A stretch of DNA of 11,106 nt, from positions 1 through 11,106 of the forward strand of contig JANJTI010000125.1 of the NCBI GenBank assembly GCA_024711185.1. The letters run 5' to 3'. Position 1 is the first letter of the stretch, and the number at the start of each line of letters is the position of its first letter. Shown in pieces: positions 1-7,002 of the stretch. The notes beneath the pieces were generated by a model. It worked only from the letters and a program-made list of their open reading frames with translations. It ran no database searches and was not told the DNA's origin. Both the position numbers and the translations under genes were made by a program. The stretch is from Brevundimonas sp. (GTDB taxonomy: Bacteria > Pseudomonadota > Alphaproteobacteria > Caulobacterales > Caulobacteraceae).

Positions 1-1
1 C

Positions 2-1162
2 GGCGTGGTGGTGGCGACGACGGGGATGACGCCGGCGGAAGGGCGTGCGTATCGCACGTTGCGGCAGCGGGGCGTGGTGGTGGTGACCCTGAACTACCGG
101 CTCGGCCGATTGGGGTTTTTCGATCATCCGGCGCTGGCGGCGGAGCGCCCCCCGGGCGAGCCGGCGGCCAACTACGGGCTGATGGACGTGGTGGCGGCCC
201 TGCGGTGGGTCAGGGACAACGCGGCCGCGTTCGGCGGAGATGCGGACAACGTCACCGTCTTCGGCGAGTCGGCGGGCGGGGCCCTGGTGACGCGGCTGAT
301 GATATCGGAGCCGGCGCGCGGGCTGTTCCACCGGGCCGTGGTGCAGTCGGGGCTGGGCCGGGACGAGGGCACGCCGCTGGACGAGGCGAGGCTGGACGGC
401 GGACCGTCGATGCGGGCGAGGGGGCAGGCCTTCGCGGCGGCTCATGGCGCGATGTCGGCCGATGCGTTGCGCGCCCTCCCGGCCGAGGCCTTCCTGCGAC
501 CGGCTCCGAACTTCTACGGCGGCGATCTGCTGGTGCGTGACGGGACCTGGGTGACCGAGGACGTCGAGGCGGCCTTCGCCGCCGGGCGCGAGGCGGCCGT
601 GCCGCTGATCATCGGCACGAACAGCGCCGAGTTCTGGTGGATGAAGCCCTCCGACCTCAACCCCTACGGCGCCATCGACGACGCCATGACCCCGGAGGAG
701 CGCGGCGCCTTCCTCGACGCCTACGGCGGGCAGGCGGGCTATGACGCCCACGTGCTCAGCGACCTCGTCTTCAACGAGCCGGCCCGACATCTGGCCCGGC
801 TGCATGCCGCCAACGGCCATCCGACATACCTGTACCGCTTCGACGTGGTCTCGGCGGCCATGCCCGAACCCCACGAAGGGGCGACGCACGCCTCGGAGCG
901 GCAGTACGTGTTCGACAACCTGAGCGCCTCGCCATGGCCGACGGCCGAGATGGACCAGCGGCAGGCGGATCAGATGGCCGGATACTGGACGAGCTTCGCC
1001 CGCGCCGGCGACCCCAACGGCGGGATGCGCCAGGCCTGGCCCGAGTTCGGAGCCGAGCGCGACCGGCTGCTGGAGTTCACCAACGACGGGCCGATGGCGA
1101 AGCCGGTCCCGTTCGGCCGGCGGCTGGACCTTGTCGAGCGCTATTACGCCCGGGTGCGGTGA
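2..1162 (+). CDS. Type B carboxylesterase, 5'-truncated by window edge
   Basis: Serine hydrolase of the carboxylesterase type B (PnbA-like) family, expected to hydrolyse carboxylic ester bonds. The frame is open to the left edge, so the start, any signal peptide and the HGGGF-type oxyanion-hole loop lie outside; about 386 residues are visible of the roughly 500-550 usual for the family. Counting the GTG at position 5 as residue 1, the full catalytic triad is visible: the nucleophile elbow GESAGG with Ser89, the acid in GTNSAEFWW (Glu209) and the base in THASERQYVF (His295). Upstream is the family signature VVVVTLNYRLGRLGFF. The TGA stop at 1160-1162 is 3 bases from the end of the convergent GH1 gene. 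The substrate is unknown. The neighbouring sugar genes suggest removal of an acyl group from a glycan, but this is only inference, and the gene may belong to an unrelated unit to the left. Confidence 0.93.
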   Translation, partial: GVVVATTGMTPAEGRAYRTLRQRGVVVVTLNYRLGRLGFFDHPALAAERPPGEPAANYGLMDVVAALRWVRDNAAAFGGDADNVTVFGESAGGALVTRLMISEPARGLFHRAVVQSGLGRDEGTPLDEARLDGGPSMRARGQAFAAAHGAMSADALRALPAEAFLRPAPNFYGGDLLVRDGTWVTEDVEAAFAAGREAAVPLIIGTNSAEFWWMKPSDLNPYGAIDDAMTPEERGAFLDAYGGQAGYDAHVLSDLVFNEPARHLARLHAANGHPTYLYRFDVVSAAMPEPHEGATHASERQYVFDNLSASPWPTAEMDQRQADQMAGYWTSFARAGDPNGGMRQAWPEFGAERDRLLEFTNDGPMAKPVPFGRRLDLVERYYARVR

Positions 1163-1165
1163 GGC

Positions 1166-2533
1166 TCAGAGCGTGTCCAGCACCTCGCCGTGGGTCCGGA
1201 TGACCTCGGCGTAGAGCAGGCCGGAGTCCTTGATGGTCCGCTCCTGGGTCGCGAAGTTCACGTGCACGATGCCGAAGCGCTTGGAGTAGCCCAGCGACCA
1301 TTCGAGATTGTCGAGCAGCGACCATGCCATGTAGCCCCGCAGGTCCACGCCCTTGCCGATGGCGTCGTGGGCGGCCTTGAGGTGGTTCTTCAGATAGTCG
1401 ACCCGCATCGGGTCGTGGATGCGGCCGTCGATGGCGTGAGGCGGGTCGTACCAGGCCGAGCCGTTCTCGGTGATCATCAGCGGCAAGCCGTCGGTCTGCT
1501 CGTGCAGCCAGACCAGGGTGTCGGTGAGGGCGGGGGGATAGACCTCCCAGCCGGTCTCGGTGTGGGCGTGCTGGACCTGTTTCACGGGGCGGGCGCGAAC
1601 CGGCCAGGCGTCGGGGGCGTTCTCCGGCACCGAGCGGGTGTACCAGTTCAACCCCATCCAGTCGGTCGGCTGGGCGATCAGGTCGAAGTCCTCCCCGGGA
1701 AACTCCCGCCAGGCCTCGCCGTAGACGTCCTTCAGCTCTTCGGGATAGCCGCGGCCCATCAGCGGGTCGAGGAACCAGCGGTTCATCTGGGCTTCGGCGC
1801 GGCGGCGGGCGGCCTCGTCCTCGGGCTTGTCGGAGGCTGGATATTTGGGCTCGATGTTGAGGACGATGCCGATCTGGCCCTCGCCGACTTCGCGGAAGCG
1901 CTTCACCGCCGCGCCGTGAGCGCGCAGCACATTGTGCCCGGCGATCACCGCCTCGAAGGCCGACCGGTGGCCGGGGGCCAGGGCTCCGTGAAGATAGCCG
2001 CCGTCGACGATCACCCACGGCTCGTTGATCGTGCCCCAGGTCTTCACCCGGCCCTTGAACGTCTCGAACAGGACCTGGCCGTAGTCGGCGAACCAGTCGG
2101 CGATGTCGGGGTTCAGCCAGCCGCCGCGATCGTCGAGCGCCGCCGGCAAATCCCAGTGGTAAAGGGTGGTGAGCGGCTCGATGCCGGCCTCGAGCAGGCC
2201 GTCGACGAGGCGGTCGTAGAAGTCGAGCCCCTTCGCATTGATGGGGCCGCGGCCCTCCGGAATCACCCGGCTCCAGCTGACCGAGAACCGGTAGGCCTGC
2301 AGGTTCAGCCGCTTCATCAGCTCGATGTCCTCGCGCCACCGGTTGTAGTGGTCGCAGGCCACGTCGCCGGTGTCGCCGTCCTTCATGTTGCCGGGGGTGT
2401 GGCTGAAGCGATCCCAGATGGACTCCCCCGCGCCGTCGGCCATCGAGGCCCCTTCGATCTGGTAGGCGGCCGTGGCCGCGCCCCAGAGAAAACCCTCAGG
2501 AAAGCGATAGCTGCGGGCGGTTTCTGAGGACAT
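1166..2533 (-). CDS. GH1 family beta-glucosidase, cytoplasmic
   Basis: Retaining beta-glycosidase of family GH1, 455 residues, the normal size for a single-domain (beta/alpha)8 enzyme. The N-terminal signature FPEGFLWGAATAAYQIEG starts at residue 11. The acid/base sits in TINEPW (Glu171) and the nucleophile in ITENG (Glu356), so both catalytic residues are present. There is no signal peptide, so it should act in the cytoplasm on imported di- or oligosaccharides, releasing glucose. The start was placed at 2533 because the conserved fold begins ten residues later; the open frame runs on to 2632 but adds 33 residues unlike the family, and the ribosome site at 2533 is weak. It diverges from the lacI gene across a 256-base region holding a LacI-type operator, so repression by that regulator is likely. 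The exact substrate (cellobiose, sophorose, laminaribiose, aryl glucoside) cannot be read from the sequence. Confidence 0.95.
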   Translation of the reverse strand: MSSETARSYRFPEGFLWGAATAAYQIEGASMADGAGESIWDRFSHTPGNMKDGDTGDVACDHYNRWREDIELMKRLNLQAYRFSVSWSRVIPEGRGPINAKGLDFYDRLVDGLLEAGIEPLTTLYHWDLPAALDDRGGWLNPDIADWFADYGQVLFETFKGRVKTWGTINEPWVIVDGGYLHGALAPGHRSAFEAVIAGHNVLRAHGAAVKRFREVGEGQIGIVLNIEPKYPASDKPEDEAARRRAEAQMNRWFLDPLMGRGYPEELKDVYGEAWREFPGEDFDLIAQPTDWMGLNWYTRSVPENAPDAWPVRARPVKQVQHAHTETGWEVYPPALTDTLVWLHEQTDGLPLMITENGSAWYDPPHAIDGRIHDPMRVDYLKNHLKAAHDAIGKGVDLRGYMAWSLLDNLEWSLGYSKRFGIVHVNFATQERTIKDSGLLYAEVIRTHGEVLDTL

Positions 2534-2652
2534 GGATGAAAATCTCGACAACGGGAAGCAGAACGCGGCGGCGGATTTGGCGGGCTGTGGCCCTTGCCTG
2601 TGGCGGCCTGACCACAACCGCGGTGTGGCCAAACTAGGGCACTTGCGGGGGG

Positions 2653-2670
2653 CATGACCAGTGTGTCATG
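2653..2670. promoter_or_regulatory. 6-6-6 inverted repeat abutting the LacI operator
   Basis: CATGAC, a 6-base spacer, then GTCATG forms a perfect dyad with 6-base arms. It overlaps the left edge of the LacI-type operator by two bases. The spacing places both arms on one helix face, as in sites for dimeric regulators (for example CRP/FNR-type activators), but the sequence matches no consensus I can name. It may be a second regulator's site or a chance dyad. Confidence 0.35.
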
Positions 2671-2682
2671 TAATCGGTTACA
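2669..2682. promoter_or_regulatory. LacI-family operator
   Basis: TGTAATCGGTTACA is a 12-of-14 palindrome with a central CpG. It fits every fixed position of the CcpA-type cre consensus (TGWAANCGNTNWCA), the general pattern for LacI-family regulators whose recognition helix carries an ATVSRV-like motif. The regulator encoded 108 bases downstream has VSVASVSRV and a hinge-helix leucine, as expected for binding this class of site. It lies 135 bases upstream of the GH1 start, so one site could control both directions. Confidence 0.82.
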
Positions 2683-2789
2683 AGGAACTTACGGACGGAC
2701 CCGCGGCAAGCGGGCCGGGGCCGGGTCTTCCAGGGAGCGGATCCTTTGCCACAGATGAGGACGCAGTCCACCGGCGCGGGCGGCGCGAC

Positions 2790-3857
2790 ATGAAGCCCGC
2801 CACGATTCGCGACGTCGCCCGGCGCGCCGAGGTGTCCGTGGCGTCGGTGTCGCGCGTGCTGACCGGCGCCGGCCCGGTGACCGAGGCGACCCGCAAGCGG
2901 GTGATGGAGGCGGTCGAGGCCCTGCAGTACGTGCCGCACTCCGGCGCACGCAGCCTGTCGACCAGCCGGACGAGCACCGTCGGCGTCATCCTCCCGGACC
3001 TGTACGGCGAGTACTTCTCGGAACTGATCCGGGGCATGGATCTCGCGGCCCGGGCGCTGGGCTATCATCTGATTGTCTCGTCGTCGCACGACGACGCCGA
3101 GGAGGCGTCGGCGGCGATCCGTTCGATGCGCGGCCGGGTCGACGGACTGATCGTGCTGTCGCCCCACCTTGGCGCGGCCAATCTCGCGGCCAGTCTCGCG
3201 GGCCGGCTGCCCGTCCTGCTGATGAACGGCGGGGCCGACGCCGGCCGGCCGTCGATCGTGGTCGACAACCATGGCGGGGCGGTGGCTGCGGTGGAGCATC
3301 TGATCGCCACCGGGCGCCGTCGCATCGCCCACATCGCCGGACCCACCGGCAACCTCGAGGCCGAAGCCCGGCTGGCCGGGTATCTGGAGGCCATGGCGGC
3401 CGCGGGCCTGCCGACGACCGTGGTCGACGGCGCCTTCACCAAGGCTTCCGGTCACGAGGCCGGCCTGCAGCTGGCCAGGATGAGTCCGCGGCCTGACGGC
3501 GTCTTCGCCGCCAACGACAACATGGCGATCGGCGCCATGCTGGCGCTGCAGGAGGCGGGGGTGCGGGTGCCCGAGGATCTGGGCGTGGTCGGTTTCGACG
3601 ACGTCCCGCTCGCCGGCCTGGTCCACCCGGGCCTGACCACCCTCAGGATCAACATCGCCGAGATGGGCCGCAGCGCCCTCGAACGGCTGGTGAAGCTCAT
3701 CCAATCCACAGGCGCGGCCGACGCTGACGCCGCCTGCGAGATCGTGCGACCCGAACTGGTCGTGCGGCCTTCCACCAATCCGGCGACCCGGAACCCGACC
3801 GGGGCAAACCGCGCCACCGCGGCGGCCGTTCCGCACTCAGAGGGGGAGAACCCGTAA
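2790..3857 (+). CDS. LacI-family transcriptional regulator
   Basis: A 355-residue DNA-binding regulator of the LacI/GalR family, predicted to repress the surrounding sugar genes until a sugar ligand binds. The N-terminal helix-turn-helix (TIRDVARRAEVSVASVSRVL, residues 5-24) is followed by a hinge helix YVPHSGARSL in which Leu56 would insert at the operator's central CpG. Residues about 60-330 form the periplasmic-binding-protein-like sensor, with family motifs VDGLIVLSP, DNHGGAVAAVEHLI, FAANDNMAIGAM and VVGFDDVPLAGLVHPGLTT. The ATG at 2790 is chosen because it lies just before the helix-turn-helix; a GTG at 2661 is in frame but would overlap the operator and add 43 residues unlike the family. 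The last 28 or so residues are a Thr/Asn/Ala-rich tail beyond the usual end. The TAA stop overlaps the receptor's ATG by one base, so the two genes are co-transcribed and probably translationally coupled. Confidence 0.95.
   Translation: MKPATIRDVARRAEVSVASVSRVLTGAGPVTEATRKRVMEAVEALQYVPHSGARSLSTSRTSTVGVILPDLYGEYFSELIRGMDLAARALGYHLIVSSSHDDAEEASAAIRSMRGRVDGLIVLSPHLGAANLAASLAGRLPVLLMNGGADAGRPSIVVDNHGGAVAAVEHLIATGRRRIAHIAGPTGNLEAEARLAGYLEAMAAAGLPTTVVDGAFTKASGHEAGLQLARMSPRPDGVFAANDNMAIGAMLALQEAGVRVPEDLGVVGFDDVPLAGLVHPGLTTLRINIAEMGRSALERLVKLIQSTGAADADAACEIVRPELVVRPSTNPATRNPTGANRATAAAVPHSEGENP
3841..3848 (+). promoter_or_regulatory. Ribosome binding site of the TonB-dependent receptor
   Basis: AGGGGGAG lies 8 bases before the ATG at 3857, inside the last codons of the regulator gene. 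It is the strongest Shine-Dalgarno sequence in the window. It fixes the receptor's start and would allow more receptor than repressor to be made from the shared transcript. Confidence 0.8.
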
Positions 3858-6800
3858 TGACCCGCAAATCCAGGCTCTATCTCGGGGCGGCCTCCGCCCT
3901 GGCCGTGGCGATCTCACTGGCCGCGGCCGGCGGGGCGGCCGCCCAGGTCGCGACCTCGACGATCCGCGGCAGCGTGACTGAAGGCGCCGTCGCCGAGGCG
4001 GGCGCCACGATCGTGGCGCGGGACGTCGCCACCGGCTTCACCTCGCGCACCACCGCCAACAGCAGCGGCGGCTATGTTCTGTCCGGCCTGCGTCCGGGAA
4101 CCTACGAGATCACCGTCACCACGACCGACGGTCAGTCGACCAGCGACGTCGTCACCATCGGCGTCGGGCAGGTCGGCGAACTGGACCTTGTGATCGGCGG
4201 CGGCGCCGCTGCCGTGGCGAACGCCGACGCTGCCCAACTGGGCGACGTGGTCGTCACCGGCCGGCGCCTCGCCGAGGTCCGCACACCGGAGATCGCCACC
4301 AACGTCACGACCCAGCAGATCCAGACCCTTCCGCAGATCAACCGCAACTTCCTGAACTTCGCTGCCCTTGCTCCGGGCGTGCGGGTGTCGGTGAACGAGC
4401 AGGAGCAGACCATCACCGCCGGCGGCCAGCGGGCGGAATCGGTCAACGCCTTCATCGATGGCGCCAGCCAGAAGTCCAACATCATCGACGGCGGCATCGC
4501 CGGCCAGGACGACAGCCGCGGCAACCCCTTCCCGCAGGCCGGCATCCAGGAGTTCCGCGTCGTCAGCCAGAACTTCAAGGCGGAGTACGAGCAGGCCTCC
4601 TCGGCGATCATCACCGCCGTCACCCGCTCGGGCACCAACGAATTCCACGGCGAGGTGTTCGGTACCTATCGCGATCAGGACTTCATCACCCAGGACGTGT
4701 TCTCGGAGCGCCGCGGCGATGAGCAGCCGCCGCTGGAGGTGCAACAGTACGGCGTCGCGCTGGGCGGGCCGATCATTCGGGACCGGCTGCACTTCTTCGG
4801 CACCTATGAGCGCAAGGAAGAGGGCCGCGCCGCTACGGTGAACCTGGGCCGGCAGGAGCCGCGCTTCCAGACGCAGTTCGCCGACTACATCGGCACCTTC
4901 GGCGTGCCGTTCGAGGAGGATCTCTACTTCGGCAAGCTGAGCTGGCAGCCGATGGATGACCATCTGGTCGACCTGAGCGTCACCTGGCGCGACGAGTTCG
5001 ACACCCGCGGCATCGGCGGCGCCAACTCGGTCGAGCGCGCCTCGCAGCTGAACCAGACGACCCTGGGCATCAACGGCCGCCACCAGTGGACGACCGACAC
5101 CTTCCTGAATGAATTCGCCATCAACTACCGCGAGTACAACTACAATCCGCAGGCGGTGAACTTCAGCGACGTCGGCGAGACCTATCGCTATTTCGACCCC
5201 TTGCAGCCCGTGAACCCGAGGGGCGGCGCCGCGATCCTGAATCTCGGCGGGGCCGACAGCCGCCAGGACATCGTCGACGAGGTCCTGACCTTCCGTAATG
5301 ACCTGACCTTCAACGACATCGAGTGGAACGGCTTCCACACGATCAAGCTGGGCGGCAAGTTCTCGCGCCAGAACTACCAGGTCACCAAGGAGTTCGGGCG
5401 GAATCCCCTGTTCTACTACGACGTCGACGGGCGGCCTGAGCTGAGCGGCAGCACCACCGTTCCCTACCGGGTCGAGCTGGGCAACGCCTTCCCGTCGGTC
5501 GACCTGACCAACAACGTCATTGGCCTGTACATTCAGGATGACTGGCAGATCACCGACAGGCTGGAGCTGAATCTCGGCATCCGCTGGGACTACGAGGACA
5601 ACGCCAACAACAACGACTACGTCACCCCGCAGTCAGTGATCGACGGCCTCGACCAGTGGATCGCCTCGACGGACGGCGGCAAGCCTGCGGGCTACGCGCC
5701 GAGCTGGTTCAATCGCGAAGACTACATCTCGACGGGGAACAACCGCGACGCGTTCGCCGGGGCCTTCCAGCCGCGGATCGGCTTCTCCTACGATCTGTTC
5801 GGAGACCGCTCGACGGTGATCTTCGGCGGCGCCGGCCGGTACTACGACCGCGTCCAGTTCAACTTCTCGTTCGACGAGATCGTCAAGCCGTTCGACTTCC
5901 GTCAGGAGGTGTTCTTCTCGACAACCGGGCGTCCGCTCGGTGAGGATCGCGATCCGGGCCCGGGCGTCGACACGCCGGGCGATGCGGGCGACCCGATCCT
6001 GTGGCAGGAATCCTACCGCACCGTGGCGGGCCTCGACGCCGTGCTCGACACCTTCCCCGGACGCGGGGAGGTCTTCCTGCTGGACAACGACTTCGAGCCG
6101 CCGCGCACCGACCAGTTCAACCTCGGGGTTCGGCAACGGCTCGGTGAGTGGCAGACGGAACTGACGCTGGCCTACGGCAAGACCGAAAACGAGTTCACCT
6201 GGCAGTACCTGACGCGTTGCCGTGAGCCGAACCGTCCGAACGACGGCGACGGGTTCGGCGACAACGGCGGCTTCTGCGGCCCGAGCGGGGCGAACCCCTA
6301 TCGAGGCTACTTCGTCTCCGATCACAACAAGGAGCGCGAGTTCACGGCTCTCTATCTCAAGGCCGACAAGCCCTACACCGAAGCGTCGGGCTGGGGCCTG
6401 AACATCGCCTACACCCTCTCGGAGTCGCTTCAGAACGGCGGCAACGACAACTTCTGCTTCGACTGTTTCTCGGTCGAGACCTCGCCGATGCGCTCGTCCG
6501 CCAACGACGAGAGGCACCGCATCGTCGCCAACGGCATCGTCGACCTGCCGCTGGACTTCCAGCTGTCGGGCATCCTGACTCTCGGCTCGGGCACGCCGTT
6601 CAACGTCTTCGACGGCACCGGGTCGCAGTTCTACTACCGGCCCTACGCCGGGCGCCCGGAGCAGCACAGCTTCATCATTCCCAACGCATTCGCCTACCGG
6701 AACCTCGACCTGCGCCTGACCAAGAACTTCGAGATCGGCAACGGCTCGGAGCTCGAGCTTTTCGTGGACGCGATCAACGTCTTCAACTTCCGGAACTACA

Positions 6801-6916
6801 CCGGCTTCGATGGAGGCACGGGGTCCGCTGCCAACCCGAATCCGAACTTCGGTCAGCCGAGCGCGGTGCTGTTCCCGACCCGCACCTTCCAGCTGGGCAT
6901 GCGCTACGCCTGGTAA
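3857..6916 (+). CDS. TonB-dependent receptor, Oar-like, with carboxypeptidase-regulatory-like N-terminal domain
   Basis: Outer membrane, TonB-energised transporter of 1019 residues. A Sec signal peptide covers residues 1-29 (charged MTRKSR start, hydrophobic core, likely cleavage after AAA before Gln30). Residues about 31-113 form a carboxypeptidase-regulatory-like beta domain (TIRGSVTEGAVAEAGATIV, then GGYVLSGLRPGTYEITV). A TonB-box-like DVVVTGRR occurs at 130-137. The plug runs from about 140 to 262 and the 22-strand barrel follows, ending in the aromatic LGMRYAW typical of outer membrane proteins. A Cys788-Cys807 segment encloses a calcium-site-like DGDGFGD loop, and Cys867 and Cys870 lie close together in a later loop. 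The gene overlaps the lacI stop by one base and is followed by an intrinsic terminator. With a GH144-like enzyme, an ABC importer and a beta-glucosidase alongside, a beta-glucan oligosaccharide is the likely cargo (inference). Oar-like receptors are varied, so the cargo cannot be read from this protein alone. Confidence 0.94.
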   Translation: MTRKSRLYLGAASALAVAISLAAAGGAAAQVATSTIRGSVTEGAVAEAGATIVARDVATGFTSRTTANSSGGYVLSGLRPGTYEITVTTTDGQSTSDVVTIGVGQVGELDLVIGGGAAAVANADAAQLGDVVVTGRRLAEVRTPEIATNVTTQQIQTLPQINRNFLNFAALAPGVRVSVNEQEQTITAGGQRAESVNAFIDGASQKSNIIDGGIAGQDDSRGNPFPQAGIQEFRVVSQNFKAEYEQASSAIITAVTRSGTNEFHGEVFGTYRDQDFITQDVFSERRGDEQPPLEVQQYGVALGGPIIRDRLHFFGTYERKEEGRAATVNLGRQEPRFQTQFADYIGTFGVPFEEDLYFGKLSWQPMDDHLVDLSVTWRDEFDTRGIGGANSVERASQLNQTTLGINGRHQWTTDTFLNEFAINYREYNYNPQAVNFSDVGETYRYFDPLQPVNPRGGAAILNLGGADSRQDIVDEVLTFRNDLTFNDIEWNGFHTIKLGGKFSRQNYQVTKEFGRNPLFYYDVDGRPELSGSTTVPYRVELGNAFPSVDLTNNVIGLYIQDDWQITDRLELNLGIRWDYEDNANNNDYVTPQSVIDGLDQWIASTDGGKPAGYAPSWFNREDYISTGNNRDAFAGAFQPRIGFSYDLFGDRSTVIFGGAGRYYDRVQFNFSFDEIVKPFDFRQEVFFSTTGRPLGEDRDPGPGVDTPGDAGDPILWQESYRTVAGLDAVLDTFPGRGEVFLLDNDFEPPRTDQFNLGVRQRLGEWQTELTLAYGKTENEFTWQYLTRCREPNRPNDGDGFGDNGGFCGPSGANPYRGYFVSDHNKEREFTALYLKADKPYTEASGWGLNIAYTLSESLQNGGNDNFCFDCFSVETSPMRSSANDERHRIVANGIVDLPLDFQLSGILTLGSGTPFNVFDGTGSQFYYRPYAGRPEQHSFIIPNAFAYRNLDLRLTKNFEIGNGSELELFVDAINVFNFRNYTGFDGGTGSAANPNPNFGQPSAVLFPTRTFQLGMRYAW

Positions 6917-6925
6917 GCGTTTCCC
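6912..6925. promoter_or_regulatory. Possible second LacI-type operator (weak)
   Basis: GGTAAGCGTTTCCC has the symmetric form GGNAANCGNTTNCC (10 of 14 positions palindromic) around a central CpG. It shares the core GTAANCGNTTNC with the operator at 2669-2682. It spans the receptor's TAA stop codon and lies just before the terminator and the GH144-like/ABC operon. Similar AANCGNTT cores occur inside the GH1 coding sequence (1275-1282 and 1896-1903), so chance is a real possibility. Confidence 0.3.
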
Positions 6926-6932
6926 GAGCCTG

Positions 6933-6970
6933 ACGGCCGCCCTCGCTCCGGCGGAGGCGGCCGTTTTTTT
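6933..6970 (+). terminator. Intrinsic terminator after the TonB-dependent receptor
   Basis: A 9-base GC-rich stem (6933-6941 pairs with 6956-6964, ACGGCCGCC with its complement) closes a 14-base loop and runs into seven consecutive Ts at 6964-6970. It starts 16 bases after the receptor stop codon. It should end most transcripts of the lacI-receptor operon. Only 32 bases separate it from the next start codon. Confidence 0.88.
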
Positions 6971-7002
6971 CGTCAGTACGCGTTTGGAGTAGGGTGGCCG
7001 GC

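Larger units (their letters stand above)
2534..2789. promoter_or_regulatory. Divergent control region between GH1 and lacI
   Basis: This 256-base region is the longest intergenic stretch in the window and separates the minus-strand GH1 gene from the plus-strand lacI-receptor operon. It must hold both divergent promoters. It contains a LacI-family operator at 2669-2682, an adjoining 6-6-6 inverted repeat at 2653-2670 and a weaker dyad at 2612-2628. I could not assign a convincing -35/-10 pair on either strand. TGTAAT at 2669-2674, inside the operator, resembles a -10 box, but no -35 sits at proper spacing. Confidence 0.75.

Noticed and set aside
1160..1168. Possible bidirectional terminator between the convergent esterase and GH1 genes
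   Set aside because: Only 3 bases separate the stop codons and I see no hairpin with a T-run at the junction.
1275..1282. AAGCGCTT core resembling a LacI operator (also at 1896-1903)
   Set aside because: Both lie deep in GH1 coding sequence, are explained by Lys-Arg-Phe codons and lack the TG...CA flanks.
1190..2527. Long plus-strand open frame (445 codons) opposite the GH1 gene
   Set aside because: The minus strand has intact GH1 catalytic motifs; the plus-strand translation is Val/Gly/Leu-rich with no family signature.
2612..2628. Dyad CCACA-N7-TGTGG with an inner ACCGCGGT palindrome
   Set aside because: Short arms in GC-rich DNA, without the AA-N-CG-N-TT core of the nearby operator; not strong enough to call a regulatory site.
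2534..2632. N-terminal extension of the GH1 enzyme to the start at 2632
   Set aside because: The 33 extra residues are unlike GH1 proteins and are not a convincing signal peptide; the ATG at 2531-2533 precedes the conserved fold by ten residues.
2661..2789. Upstream GTG start for the LacI regulator
   Set aside because: It would add 43 residues of non-family sequence before the helix-turn-helix and place the operator inside the coding region; the ATG at 2790 fits the family start.
3914..5338. Long open frame (474 codons) on the minus strand opposite the receptor gene
   Set aside because: It is an antisense shadow of high-GC codons; its translation is low-complexity Val/Ala/Asp/Gly-rich and resembles no family, while the plus strand encodes a complete receptor.
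6977..6986. ACGCGT palindrome before the hydrolase gene as an operator or promoter element
   Set aside because: A six-base GC-rich palindrome is expected by chance, and it lacks the extended symmetry of the operator at 2669-2682.
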